64,000 nucleotides of DNA from assembly GCA_024278175.1 (NCBI GenBank), contig JAJRTS010000111.1, forward strand, positions 1 through 64,000, in the 5' to 3' direction. Positions 17,893-26,416 of this stretch are shown here, in pieces. A program made the translations under genes and the position numbers. Position 1 is the first letter of the stretch. Each line of letters opens with the position of its first letter. This stretch comes from Gemmatimonadales bacterium. GTDB taxonomy: Bacteria > Gemmatimonadota > Glassbacteria > GWA2-58-10. Under the pieces are notes generated by a model. The model was not told where the DNA came from, searched no databases, and worked only from the letters and a program-made list of their open reading frames with translations.

Positions 17893-18447
17893 CTAAAGCC
17901 GGTCCTTCTCACCGAACACCTCGGCGCTGAACGAGCGGATCTCCGTGCCCTTCATCTTCCAGGCATCCGGCGGGAGACCCGCCTTGCGGCATGTCTGTTC
18001 CAGAAAAGTGTTCCGATCCCAGCCGTACTCGGTCGCCACCTGCGGCAGCAGCAGTCCCTGCCGGCCGCCGTGCCGGATAATGAGCCCGTCACGGCCGAGC
18101 TGGATTTCAGCTACGTCGTCCACCGGGGTAATCGGGCTCATGGCGCTGATTTCAATCTCCAGCTCATCGAGCTCGTCCTCGCTCACCGGGTTGAACCGGA
18201 TGTCATGCACGGCCGCGGACACCGCCATGTCCCGCACGGTTTCCACCAGCGGCCGCAGTCCCTCTATCAGGCCGACACAACCTCGAAGTTGTCCCCGTTT
18301 TCTGAGCGTAACGAACGCGCCCCTGTGCTGCGCGGTCACCTCGCTCACCGGCTGATAGTCCAGCGGCTGCTGGTTGCCCACCACCCTGGTGACTGTTTCG
18401 CGGGCCACTTTGAGCAGAAATTCTTTATCCTCAGCGGAAAGCGACAT
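17893..18447 (-). CDS. amrA: AMMECR1-domain protein (AmmeMemoRadiSam system protein A)
   Basis: 184 residues covering a full AMMECR1 domain. Family blocks include GAFVTLRKRGQLRGCVGLIEG (about 49-69, with the conserved LRGC motif), AAVHDIRFNPVSEDEL and GLLLPQVATEYGWD. The product is a small cytosolic protein. In the AmmeMemoRadiSam set it accompanies a Memo-like protein and a radical SAM enzyme; the reaction is not firmly established. The Memo partner is immediately upstream on the same strand, while no radical SAM gene is nearby. Confidence 0.9.
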   Translation of the reverse strand: MSLSAEDKEFLLKVARETVTRVVGNQQPLDYQPVSEVTAQHRGAFVTLRKRGQLRGCVGLIEGLRPLVETVRDMAVSAAVHDIRFNPVSEDELDELEIEISAMSPITPVDDVAEIQLGRDGLIIRHGGRQGLLLPQVATEYGWDRNTFLEQTCRKAGLPPDAWKMKGTEIRSFSAEVFGEKDRL

Positions 18448-18499
18448 GGTCCGGATTCCGTTAACCGTTTTTAGGGAACCTCTATTATTCAGCCGTATT

Positions 18500-19342
18500 T
18501 TACCGGTAAAAAATCGCCGATGTGTAGCCCACTACCTGGCTGTAATCTCCCGAAATCTCGCCGCTGGTGGCGTAACTCAGGTTTTCGGCCCGGGCCGCAC
18601 CCAAGCCTCCGGCGGCAAACATCGCCGCCGCAAGCGGACCGGCCCCGCAGGCTTCACACTCGTGGGCGTCCACGTCGGCCAGCAGCCCCTCCGGATCGAA
18701 TTTTTCAATACGCCCGATCACATGCCGGTCCAGCTCCCGCGCGGTCTGCCGGCTATGGAAATGCGACAGGTCGCTGCTGGCCACAATCAGCCCACGGCGG
18801 CCGGTTAATGCGCCGCTGAGGGCACTTCCCAGTTGACGGCAGGCCTCGCTGTCCTGACGGCCCATCACTATCGCCACCAGCCGGAATTTTTCCAGTACGG
18901 TCTGCAGAAACGGCAACTGCACCTCCAGGGCGTGTTCGGAGCTGTGCAGGTGTCCGTTGGTGCTGATCCGCACACTGTCCTGACTGCCGCCGGCGATCCT
19001 GCCGGCCGAGTCCGAGTCGATTTCCACCCGGCCCAGCGGGGTCTCGTAGGCGGAGCCGCCGAACACGCTGCTGAACTGGAAATACTCCCGGTGCGAGGGC
19101 GAAATCACAACCACGGTATCGATGTTCCGGCCCCGCAACTGGGCGTAAGCGTAGGCAGCCACCTGTCCGGAGTACACGTAACCCGCGTGGGGAGCCGCCA
19201 GGGCCACGATGTCCTCGGCGCTTCTGTCAGTGTCCACATTGTCGATAAAATGAGTAATGTCAGCGCCGAGACGCTCACGCCGGGCTGGATAAAACGTGCC
19301 GGCAACCGCGGCTTGACGAACCGGAAGATCATAATCCGACAT
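18500..19342 (-). CDS. amrB: Memo-like protein (AmmeMemoRadiSam system protein B)
   Basis: 280 residues with the MEMO1 fold, related to LigB-type extradiol dioxygenases. Characteristic segments are AAVAGTFYPARRERLG, ALAAPHAGYVYSGQVAAYAY, VVISPSHREYF, SSEHALEVQLPFLQTVL, ASSDLSHF and CEACGAGPLAAAMFA. The His residues in PHAGY, SEHALEVQ and DLSHF correspond to the metal-binding set of the family. It lies 52 bases upstream of the AMMECR1 gene and is probably co-transcribed with it. Confidence 0.9.
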   Translation of the reverse strand: MSDYDLPVRQAAVAGTFYPARRERLGADITHFIDNVDTDRSAEDIVALAAPHAGYVYSGQVAAYAYAQLRGRNIDTVVVISPSHREYFQFSSVFGGSAYETPLGRVEIDSDSAGRIAGGSQDSVRISTNGHLHSSEHALEVQLPFLQTVLEKFRLVAIVMGRQDSEACRQLGSALSGALTGRRGLIVASSDLSHFHSRQTARELDRHVIGRIEKFDPEGLLADVDAHECEACGAGPLAAAMFAAGGLGAARAENLSYATSGEISGDYSQVVGYTSAIFYR

Positions 19343-19469
19343 CGGTACGTAACCTCCGCCGCTGGACTTGTGGATGGAGCTTTCGCGGGGACTGTTATTT
19401 TGTAGCTTAATTATTAATAGTTACAAATTGCTGACAAATCAAGAATTCCGCAAACCTGGGTGAAACGAC

Positions 19470-20267
19470 TCACGCATCCGGATTCACCCGGGGCTTCAGT
19501 TTTTCCGGGGCGACCCGTGAGATCAATGCGCGCGCCACGATCTCCCCCGGATCGACCAGCGCTACTCCGCATGCCGTTCGTCCGGGCAGCGCCAGCGGAA
19601 GTTCCGTACAACCCAGCACAACGGCACAAGCTCCACGCCCGGCCAGGTGTTCCACGGCGCGGCCGCAATCCTGAATGGCTCTGGGGCTGACCGGACTGGA
19701 TTGGGCCTTGATTCCCCAATGGAGGTCATAGATCGCCCGCTGCACCTTCTCCGCCACTTCCTGCTCCGGACGCAGCAATTCCACGTTGCCGAACCGTCCT
19801 GATTCCAAGCGATCGTAAACACCGGTGGCCAGGGTCCCCGTGGTGGAGAGCAGGCCGATTTTGACTGGATGCTCTTTTGCGCCGGCAAATGTCCGGCCGA
19901 TAAAAATCCCGGTCTGCTCGATCATGTCCACCAGCTCGATTTCCACTCCGGCCTTGTCGAGCATATCCTTCAGGGGAGCGAGAATCCGCTCGCTGTGGGC
20001 CGTATTGCAGGCGATCGCGGCAACAGTGGCTCCCGCTCCGGCCAGCACTCGCAGGGACTCGAACAGGCCTCCGGCCGGGTTACGGCCCTTGCCGCCGAGC
20101 AGCCAGGCCGTGCGGTCGGCAACCAGCGGCCCGGACGAGTGCAGGACTACCTCCAGATGGTCCTGGTCCGTGCCATCGGTGAGCGTGTTGTCGAATATTT
20201 TGCAGTTGAGGGCCAGACCTGCGTAGGGTCCAACTCCGCCTGCTATCCCGATTATTTTCCTGCCCAT
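19470..20267 (-). CDS. Aspartate/glutamate racemase family protein
   Basis: 265 residues. It shows the Asp/Glu racemase signature: the N-terminal IIGIAGGVGPYAG and two catalytic cysteines in IACNTAHSE (about residue 82) and VVLGCTELPLAL (about residue 218). Members interconvert L- and D-aspartate or related amino acids without a cofactor. Specificity is not readable; it is closer to the YgeA/aspartate racemase type than to MurI, judging from GGVGP and CTELPL. It lies about 130 bases upstream of the Memo-like gene on the same strand. Confidence 0.87.
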   Translation of the reverse strand: MGRKIIGIAGGVGPYAGLALNCKIFDNTLTDGTDQDHLEVVLHSSGPLVADRTAWLLGGKGRNPAGGLFESLRVLAGAGATVAAIACNTAHSERILAPLKDMLDKAGVEIELVDMIEQTGIFIGRTFAGAKEHPVKIGLLSTTGTLATGVYDRLESGRFGNVELLRPEQEVAEKVQRAIYDLHWGIKAQSSPVSPRAIQDCGRAVEHLAGRGACAVVLGCTELPLALPGRTACGVALVDPGEIVARALISRVAPEKLKPRVNPDA

Positions 20268-20302
20268 CTCCGGGTGCCCTCTGCTGATTTCAGCTGAAAA
20301 AA

Positions 20303-21298
20303 TCAGGTGTGCAGCTCAATAATATCGCCATCGGACAATGGTTCCTCGCGGTTCACCATCTGCCCGTCGTACTTGTTCTCGCTCCAGATTCTGGCGTACT
20401 TGTATTGCTCGGCCAGCTCGCGGTGCACGGTCACTGCTAAATCAAGCACCGTGCTACCGGCCGGCAGCACGTAGGGTTCCGTGATATCCGCCTTGTGGCC
20501 CGGCGTTTTGGAATAGACCCGGATCACGCGGAGGGTGTCCCAGATCGCCTGGCGAAGGTCCTCCAGGCCCCGGCCTTGCTCAGCGGAAACGGGCAGGGCC
20601 GGAATATCGGTCTCGGCCAACTCGCGGAACAGCTCGAACAACTCGTCGTCCGCGGGCGTATCAACCTTGTTGCAGGCCATCAGCACGGGACGGTACACGG
20701 CGCCTGGCAGCTGGTCATGCTCATCGATCTCCTCCCGGCGACCGCGAAAGAGCTTGCGCTGCCTAAAATGAGCGTCGATATACTCCAACTGATCCAGCGG
20801 GTCGGTTGTTATATCCAGCACAATGAGCACCATGTCCGCGGCCTTGAACAGATCGACAACCCAGTGCTCCTCGTGCTCCGCCGAGACAGGGGGCATATCG
20901 ACAAGCTGGACTTTCGTGTCACGGAACGGCATCATCGCCGCATGGGGCACCCTGGTGGTGAACGGATAGGGAGCCACCTCTGGACGGGCGTTGGTCAGGG
21001 CCTGCACCAGCCGGGACTTGCCCGCGTTGGGAGTACCGGCCAGCGCCACCTGGCCCGCCCCATCCTTGCTTACCTTGTGGGAGTGGCCCCTTTTCCCGCC
21101 GGCGGACGATTCCTTCTGCTGCTGGTCGCGCAGTTTTGAGAGCCGCCGGCGAAGGTCTCCCTGCAGATGGTCGGTGCCCTTGTGCTTGGGCAGCAGCCGG
21201 AACATGTCCTCCAGGCAGCGGATCCTGTCCTCGGTTGTTTCGGCTTCCTTGAACGCCTGCTCGGCGGCAAGGTATTGCGGTGTCAGATTAGCGGGCAA
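20303..21298 (-). CDS. DRG/Obg-like GTPase with C-terminal TGS domain
   Basis: 331 residues. An N-terminal helical part with basic residues precedes the G domain. G1 is GTPNAGKSRLVQALT (about 83-97), G2/switch I is YPFTTRVPHAAMM, G3 is LVDMPP and G4 is ACNKVDT. The last 70 residues form a TGS domain (LPAGSTVLDLAVTVHRELAEQY...SDGDIIELHT). The order G domain then TGS resembles DRG-type GTPases of archaea and eukaryotes rather than ObgE. The cysteine- and glycine-rich Obg fold is absent. It is probably ribosome-associated, by family analogy. Confidence 0.87.
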   Translation of the reverse strand: MPANLTPQYLAAEQAFKEAETTEDRIRCLEDMFRLLPKHKGTDHLQGDLRRRLSKLRDQQQKESSAGGKRGHSHKVSKDGAGQVALAGTPNAGKSRLVQALTNARPEVAPYPFTTRVPHAAMMPFRDTKVQLVDMPPVSAEHEEHWVVDLFKAADMVLIVLDITTDPLDQLEYIDAHFRQRKLFRGRREEIDEHDQLPGAVYRPVLMACNKVDTPADDELFELFRELAETDIPALPVSAEQGRGLEDLRQAIWDTLRVIRVYSKTPGHKADITEPYVLPAGSTVLDLAVTVHRELAEQYKYARIWSENKYDGQMVNREEPLSDGDIIELHT

Positions 21299-21324
21299 CT
21301 ACCCTTCTCCTGTTGCGTATTTAT

Positions 21325-22212
21325 TCAGCCGGTTTTACGCAGGGATTCCGCGCTCTCCTTCAGACGCTCGAACGTTGGCGGGTCAACTCCACAACTTCCT
21401 ATCTCACTACCCTGCTCGATCGATTCGTAATAGCGGCCGTGGTAGTCCGTGCCCCCGGTGGGCACAAGGTTAAACTGCCGGCAGAGCTCCAGCAGCGCCG
21501 TGCGGGTGGAGGCGCCGTGCTTGGGAGTGACAACTTCCAGACCTGCCAGGCCGCACGCTTTCAGCGAGTCGATATAGCCGTTGTCCAATTCCCGGCTGTG
21601 GGCCGGATGCGCCCAGACAGCGGCGCCGCCCGCGGCGCGGATCATCCGGATCGCCCTGGCGGTGTCGGTGAACGGCCTGGAACGGGCGAACGTCCGGTAG
21701 TAATTGAACAGATATTCGCTGTCGCCAAAAAACTCGACAGCTTCCGGAGAGTCGAACCGCGGGCTGGGCAGCCTGCCCGTGGAGTGAAGCAGGTGAAGCA
21801 GGTGGCTCATGTTGGGGATGCCTCCGCCCGCGCACCGCTCCAGCTCGTCGGGGGTAAGCTCAAGGCCCAGCGTGCTTCTCATATCCTCCACCACCCGGCG
21901 CATGTAGGCCAGCAGGCGCTTGCGCAGGGCAGACAGGTACTGGTCCAGTTCGCCTTCAGCGGGCCGGATAAAATAGCCCAGCAGATGATTGCCCTCGGCG
22001 GTGGTCAGTTCCACGCCGGGGATTACTTCCACCCCCTGCCGTCCGCCCGCGGCAACCGCCCGCCCCACCGCAGCGGTGGTGTCGTGGTCGGTTATCGCGA
22101 TTGTCCGCACCCCCCGCCGGGCCGCCAGAGCCACCACCTCTTCCGGGCTCCAGCCGCCATCGCTGGCCGTGGTATGCACATGCAGGTCACACTCATATAA
22201 TTTATCCGCCAT
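21325..22212 (-). CDS. PHP-domain phosphoesterase, RNase AM/YciV-like
   Basis: 295 residues. The PHP metal site is visible in DLHVHTTASDGGWSPEE (about 9-25), AITDHDTT (about 37-44), IPGVELTT and the later HPAHSRE and GTDYHG segments. The family includes 3',5'-nucleoside bisphosphate phosphatases and RNA 5'-end trimming exonucleases, which share the N-terminal PHP block and the middle insertion. A sigma-70-type promoter lies at 22251-22279 and an AAGGAG precedes the ATG by 11 bases. Confidence 0.88.
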   Translation of the reverse strand: MADKLYECDLHVHTTASDGGWSPEEVVALAARRGVRTIAITDHDTTAAVGRAVAAGGRQGVEVIPGVELTTAEGNHLLGYFIRPAEGELDQYLSALRKRLLAYMRRVVEDMRSTLGLELTPDELERCAGGGIPNMSHLLHLLHSTGRLPSPRFDSPEAVEFFGDSEYLFNYYRTFARSRPFTDTARAIRMIRAAGGAAVWAHPAHSRELDNGYIDSLKACGLAGLEVVTPKHGASTRTALLELCRQFNLVPTGGTDYHGRYYESIEQGSEIGSCGVDPPTFERLKESAESLRKTG

Positions 22213-22250
22213 TAGCGGTCAACTCCTTTCATCGAAGATGTAAGCCTGTT

Positions 22251-22279
22251 ATAATATTGGACTTCTCATAGCATGTCAA
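22251..22279 (-). promoter_or_regulatory. Sigma-70 promoter of the PHP gene
   Basis: On the minus strand a consensus TTGACA (22279-22274), a 17-base spacer and TATTAT (22256-22251) lie 40 bases upstream of the ATG at 22212. This is one of the best promoter matches in the window. Confidence 0.7.
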
Positions 22280-22319
22280 CATAGCGTTTTCGATACCGGC
22301 CGGGCGCGTAACCCAGCTC

Positions 22320-22344
22320 CTGTTTACTATCTTCTTGTAAACAG
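22320..22344. promoter_or_regulatory. Possible operator palindrome upstream of the metF-metV fusion
   Basis: Perfect 8-base arms CTGTTTAC and GTAAACAG, 9 bases apart, directly upstream of a TTGACA at 22351-22356. This looks like a regulator-binding dyad, but there is no good -10 box at the expected spacing. No SAM or cobalamin riboswitch fold was recognised in 22213-22411. Confidence 0.35.
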
Positions 22345-22411
22345 AGTTTTTTGACATTAATATCTCAGCAGCGAAAAATTCAACGATCTTTGCAGGAAAG
22401 AGGATGGCGCG

Positions 22412-23974
22412 ATGAGCAAGGTGGAGAACAGGTTCAGGGACAAGCTGACCGGCGGCGACCAGTTCGTTGTCTCTGTGGAGCTGGTGCCGACGCGCGGGAT
22501 GATGCGCAAGGGTTTCGAAGAGTTGGTCGCATTTACGGAAGCCGCGCTGGACTACGGGAAGATCGACGCCCTGAGCCTGACCGACAACCCCGGCGGCAAC
22601 CCCAGGCTGGCCCCGGACGTGCTGGGGCTGGATATCCTCTACCGTGGCATGAGCCCGCTGGTACACCTGACCTGCAAGGACCACAACCGCAACGGCTTGG
22701 AAAGCCGGGCGTTCCAGCTCAACAGGATGGGGATCGAGAACGTGCTGGCCCTGACGGGAGACTATCCGGTGGACGGGTACCGGGGCGTGGCCAAACCCTC
22801 GTTCGATCTGGACAGCGTGAGCCTGGTGCGGATGCTCGCCGACATGAACCGCGGCCTGCAGGCCCCCACTCCCCGGCCGGGCAAATTCCTCACCCTGGAA
22901 CCGACCGATTTCTATATCGGGGCCAGTGTCAGCCCGTTCAAACAACAACGTGCCGAACTGCTGGGCCAGTATTTCAAACTGGAGAAAAAAATCAGCAACG
23001 GCGCCGGTTTTATTATCACTCAACTGGGCTACGACATGCGCAAGTTCGACGAGCTGCTGCGCTACCTGCGCCTGCGGGAAACCGAAGTGCCCGTGCTGGG
23101 TAACGTCTATGTCCTGCACCGTTTCGTCTCCAAAATCATGAACCGGAACCAGGTCCCCGGCTGCGTCGTCACCGATGAGCTGCTCGCGTTCGTGGACAAG
23201 CACGGGGCCTCCCCGGACAAGGGCAAGGCCGCTTTTATAGACCTGGCCGCCAAACAGGTGGCGATCATGAAAGGACTGGGCTTTCGCGGGGCGCATATCG
23301 GCGGGTTCGGGCTCAGTTTCGAAGACAAGCGGAAGGTTATCGACACGGCCGAGCAGATCGGCGCTGACTGGCAGGGCTGCGTTAAGGAGCTGCTCTACCC
23401 ACAGGCAGACGAGTATTATTTCTTCGAGCGCGACCCGGAAACCGGCCTGAGCACGGACAAACCCGCCAGGACGGCCCGGAAAAAGGCCCTCGGTCCCAGG
23501 ATCGAGTTCGAGCTGATGAAGTTCGTGCACGACAGGTTTTTCGAGCCGGACAGTGCCGGATTCAGGATCGCCAGGGGCGTGTGCGCCTGTATCGACCGCA
23601 ACGAGACCGCCGTCAATGCGTTCGGCAGCGTGGAGAAAGCGATCAAATACGTGATGAACAACTGCCAGGGCTGCGGTGACTGCTCCCTGGCGGAGCTGGC
23701 GTTCCTCTGCCCGGAATCCGGCTGCGCCAAGGGGCTGCGTAACGGCCCCTGCGGCGGCAGCTTCCAGGGCATCTGCGAGTTGGAGGACAGGAAGTGCTTC
23801 TGGATGAGAGTGGTCAAGCGCTGGGACAAGGAAAACAAGCTCGATAAGGTGCGCAGGCCCGAGCCGGTGTACTGCAACGCCGCGCTCAGGGACAGCTCGA
23901 GCTGGCTGAATTACTACCTGGGCCGGGACCATGCGGGGGTGGGAAAAGAGGAAGAGAGAGAGAAGAAAAAATAA
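22412..23974 (+). CDS. Methylenetetrahydrofolate reductase fused to MetV-like C-terminal domain
   Basis: 520 residues. The first 300 or so form a MetF-type TIM barrel (FVVSVELVPTRGMM, ALSLTDNPGG, VLALTGDYPV, YIGASVSPFK, FIITQLGYD) that reduces 5,10-methylene-THF with flavin. The last 190 residues carry a cysteine cluster (NCQGCGDCSLAELAFLCP, SGCAKGLRNGPCGG, GICE), the MTHFR C-terminal zinc domain known as a separate protein, MetV, in acetogens. Here both are one chain. The ATG is preceded by GAGGA ten bases upstream. The last 12 residues are strongly charged (KEEEREKKK). It stands alone between divergent and convergent neighbours, with no corrinoid methyltransferase in the window. Confidence 0.88.
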   Translation: MSKVENRFRDKLTGGDQFVVSVELVPTRGMMRKGFEELVAFTEAALDYGKIDALSLTDNPGGNPRLAPDVLGLDILYRGMSPLVHLTCKDHNRNGLESRAFQLNRMGIENVLALTGDYPVDGYRGVAKPSFDLDSVSLVRMLADMNRGLQAPTPRPGKFLTLEPTDFYIGASVSPFKQQRAELLGQYFKLEKKISNGAGFIITQLGYDMRKFDELLRYLRLRETEVPVLGNVYVLHRFVSKIMNRNQVPGCVVTDELLAFVDKHGASPDKGKAAFIDLAAKQVAIMKGLGFRGAHIGGFGLSFEDKRKVIDTAEQIGADWQGCVKELLYPQADEYYFFERDPETGLSTDKPARTARKKALGPRIEFELMKFVHDRFFEPDSAGFRIARGVCACIDRNETAVNAFGSVEKAIKYVMNNCQGCGDCSLAELAFLCPESGCAKGLRNGPCGGSFQGICELEDRKCFWMRVVKRWDKENKLDKVRRPEPVYCNAALRDSSSWLNYYLGRDHAGVGKEEEREKKK

Positions 23975-24045
23975 GGGCGGAGAGGAAATAATTATCTCCC
24001 CCTTTGGCAAAGTAGGGAGAAGCTGTTCCATAATCTTAAGACAGG

Positions 24046-24257
24046 ACAACCCCCGCCTGCTGCGCAGGCACCCCCTTTGCTAAGGGGGAATTTTTGGTCG
24101 CCGTTTTTATCCGTGCGATGACCGGGGTTGTGCGGTTTTAGTCCCCCTTAGAAAAGCAGGAGGAAACAGGGGGTTGTGCTTTTAAGTTTTTAACTGGTCG
24201 GGAAGACACACTCCGCCCGCCCATGGCGGGCACCCCTCTCAAGAGGGGATTTTGCCA
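24046..24257. repeat. Paired-hairpin repeat modules in the metF-MFS spacer
   Basis: Two related modules lie at about 24053-24096 and 24211-24255. Each has a small hairpin (GCCTGCTGCGCAGGC, or GCCCGCCATGGCGGGC) followed by a C-run/G-run hairpin (CCCCCTTTGCTAAGGGGG, or CCCCTCTCAAGAGGGG) and ATTTT. The first C/G hairpin followed by AATTTTT may end the metF transcript. Between them lies a partly inverted relative (TCCCCCTTA at 24140-24149). A third module occurs inverted at 54995-55060. The stretch 23975-24371 otherwise contains no gene. Confidence 0.6.
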
Positions 24258-24319
24258 GCACAGACTAACTAAAAAAATCCATGGTCCAATGCAGCAAAAG
24301 CAATCCACAAATACCAAAA

Positions 24320-24339
24320 GGTCACGGCAAGCCGTGACC
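24320..24339. repeat. Short palindrome
   Basis: GGTCACGGCAAGCCGTGACC is a perfect 9-base inverted repeat with a 2-base centre, 32 bases past the stop of the minus-strand MFS gene. Similar palindromes recur in intergenic DNA of environmental bacteria. It may help end that transcript, although no T-run follows. Confidence 0.5.
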
Positions 24340-24371
24340 CTAAGCTGATCCGCCAGAATTGTCGACTCCAC

Positions 24372-25580
24372 TCACACCTCGCTGTAATCCAGCTTAAACA
24401 GCACCAGAAACGGCAAAAAACCCGCCAGGCAGGAGATGACGAACAGCCAGTCTATTCCCACGGCCTCCATCAGGTAGCCGCCGAACAGTACGCTGGTCTG
24501 GTCGGTGAGGTTCTTTACGCTGACCGCCGCGGCAAAGGCAAAAGTTTCGATCCCGCGGATCTTGCACATGGCCGTGGCCACGGTGAGCAACGCTATTCCG
24601 CTGAACGCGTTGAAAAAACCGCCCAGCCCGTAGATCGCTCCACCCAGCAGGTTTACCGGCCCGGCCGGATCGACCTTGATCAGCGAGAGACTGGAGATTT
24701 CCACCGCCGACCAGCCAACCAGCGAGATGATGAACAAAACCCTAACGGACCATTTGATACGTAAAAGTGGAAAGGCAAAAATCCCGGCCAGGAGACCGGC
24801 GTAATAGACCGTGGTGATCGTGCCCAGGAAATCTCCGCTGAAACGCTCCTCCAGCAGCGGGTCGAAATATGTGGCCGTGTCCGCCCCCAGGCTGTAAAGA
24901 AACAGCAGGGCCAGCAGCCAGCCGAACGCGGGATTTTTGAGCTGGGCCAGCCGGGTGCGAAGCGGCTCTTGCACAGCGGGTTGCTGTTGGTCTCCTCCCT
25001 GCCGCCTGCCGGCTTCGATATCAGTCCTGCGGTAGATCAGCACCGGTAAAAGAGCCGCCACGGCCAGCAGCGAGTAAAAATAGTATATCTGCACGAACGC
25101 GGCGGCCTCCCCGCCGATCATGCCCCCGGCCACGTTGGCCGTGAGCATCGCGCCGCCGAAGCGGCAGCCGTAGACCATGCTCTGGATGAAACTGCGGTTG
25201 CGCTTGTTGCTGGCCGTCACTATCATCCCGTCGATCAGCACGTCCAGCACGGCGATAGCCAGAATTTTCAGGCTCACCCCCACGCCCATGGCCAGCGGAG
25301 TGCTCGCATTGGCGATCAACGCCCAGCCGGCGGCCGAGCAGGCCAGGCCGAACAGAAGCGCCCAGCGGGTGCTGAAGCGGCTCCAGCTATCGGCCAGCAG
25401 CCCCACAAACGGCTTGACCACCACGAACCACATTCCGCCCAGAAACAGAATACCGCCGATCTGGGAGGGTTCGAACCTGAGGATGTTGCGCAGGTATACA
25501 TTGAGAATAAAGGGGACCTCGGTGATCCCCTCTATCAGGTAGATTGCGGCGAACAGGATATAGAGGCGCAGCACGCGCAA
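24372..25580 (-). CDS. Major facilitator superfamily transporter
   Basis: 402 residues with 12 predicted membrane helices. The loop after helix 2 carries GLLADSW, the MFS motif A region, and a charged central loop (RRTDIEAGRRQGG) separates the two halves. The N-terminus EGITEVPFILNVYLRNIL and the overall pattern resemble AmpG- or folate-type MFS branches, but the substrate is not assignable. It is the last gene of the minus-strand lpx block, 42 bases after the lpxA stop, so an envelope-related cargo is possible. Confidence 0.85.
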   Translation of the reverse strand: MRVLRLYILFAAIYLIEGITEVPFILNVYLRNILRFEPSQIGGILFLGGMWFVVVKPFVGLLADSWSRFSTRWALLFGLACSAAGWALIANASTPLAMGVGVSLKILAIAVLDVLIDGMIVTASNKRNRSFIQSMVYGCRFGGAMLTANVAGGMIGGEAAAFVQIYYFYSLLAVAALLPVLIYRRTDIEAGRRQGGDQQQPAVQEPLRTRLAQLKNPAFGWLLALLFLYSLGADTATYFDPLLEERFSGDFLGTITTVYYAGLLAGIFAFPLLRIKWSVRVLFIISLVGWSAVEISSLSLIKVDPAGPVNLLGGAIYGLGGFFNAFSGIALLTVATAMCKIRGIETFAFAAAVSVKNLTDQTSVLFGGYLMEAVGIDWLFVISCLAGFLPFLVLFKLDYSEV

Positions 25581-25622
25581 TGCCTCCGCGCCGAAAGTGG
25601 GATGGTGGTGTGGGGTATGGCG

Positions 25623-26393
25623 TCAGACTATTACACCGCGCTCGCTGTGAGCGATGAAGTCGTTAAAGAGCTTGATCTCGGGAAGCTGTTTAAGCTCCGA
25701 GCGGGCTTTCTCCAGAGCCTGACTGATATTGTACTGGCTGCGAAAGAATATTTTGTAGGCCCGCTTGAGCTCCTGACGCACTTCCTCGCTGAACCCTTTA
25801 CGCTGCAAACCCACTGAATTAAGCCCGTTGAGCATGATCGGGTTGCCAACAGCCATCACGAACGGCGGCACGTCCTTGGGCACACGGCTGCCTCCGCCGA
25901 TAAAACTGTACATGCCGATCTGCACAAACTGGTGGATACAGGTCAGGCCGCTGATCGTGGCGTGGTTTCCAATCGTGACATGGCCCGCCATGTTGACGGC
26001 ATTTGAGACGATGATGTTGTTTCCCAGCACACAATCGTGGGCCACGTGGGTGTAGGCCATCAGGAAGCAGTCGTCGCCGACCCGCGTGGCCGCACCCTCG
26101 GTGGTAGCACGGCTAAGCGTGGCGAACTCGCGGATCATGGTCCTGTCGCCAATCACCAGATAGGTTGTCTGGCCGTGGAACTTGAGGTCCTGGCTGTCGG
26201 TGCCCAGCGAGGCACTTTTCCAGATCCGGCAGTCCCGGCCGATTGTAGTGTTCTTGTAAATATAAACGTGCGGCCCGATCACGGTGCCGGCGCCAATCCT
26301 GACATCGGGTCCGATAACCGTGTAGGGTCCTACTTCAACATCCTTACCCAACTCTGCTGCGTCATCAATTACCGCGGTTGAATGTATCGCCAA
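25623..26393 (-). CDS. lpxA: Acyl-ACP--UDP-N-acetylglucosamine O-acyltransferase
   Basis: 256 residues, the normal length. A left-handed beta-helix of hexapeptide repeats (VGPYTVIGPDVRIGAGTVIG...) precedes the helical C-terminus. The catalytic base corresponds to the second His of THVAHDCVLGNN (about 119-130); IHQFVQIG and GGGSRVPKDVPP are also conserved. It performs the first step of lipid A synthesis in the cytosol. It follows lpxC-fabZ with a 23-base gap. Confidence 0.96.
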   Translation of the reverse strand: MAIHSTAVIDDAAELGKDVEVGPYTVIGPDVRIGAGTVIGPHVYIYKNTTIGRDCRIWKSASLGTDSQDLKFHGQTTYLVIGDRTMIREFATLSRATTEGAATRVGDDCFLMAYTHVAHDCVLGNNIIVSNAVNMAGHVTIGNHATISGLTCIHQFVQIGMYSFIGGGSRVPKDVPPFVMAVGNPIMLNGLNSVGLQRKGFSEEVRQELKRAYKIFFRSQYNISQALEKARSELKQLPEIKLFNDFIAHSERGVIV

Positions 26394-26416
26394 CTTATCG
26401 TATCCTTTCCTGCAGG

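Noticed and set aside
22213-22411. SAM or cobalamin riboswitch before the metF-metV gene
   Set aside because: No conserved core of either class is present; only a short dyad was found.
22229-24049. 606-codon minus-strand frame opposite the metF-metV gene
   Set aside because: Antisense of a motif-rich gene; no recognisable domain.
24138-24371. 77-codon frame in the metF-MFS spacer
   Set aside because: It consists mostly of the hairpin repeats and the short palindrome, so it is not coding.
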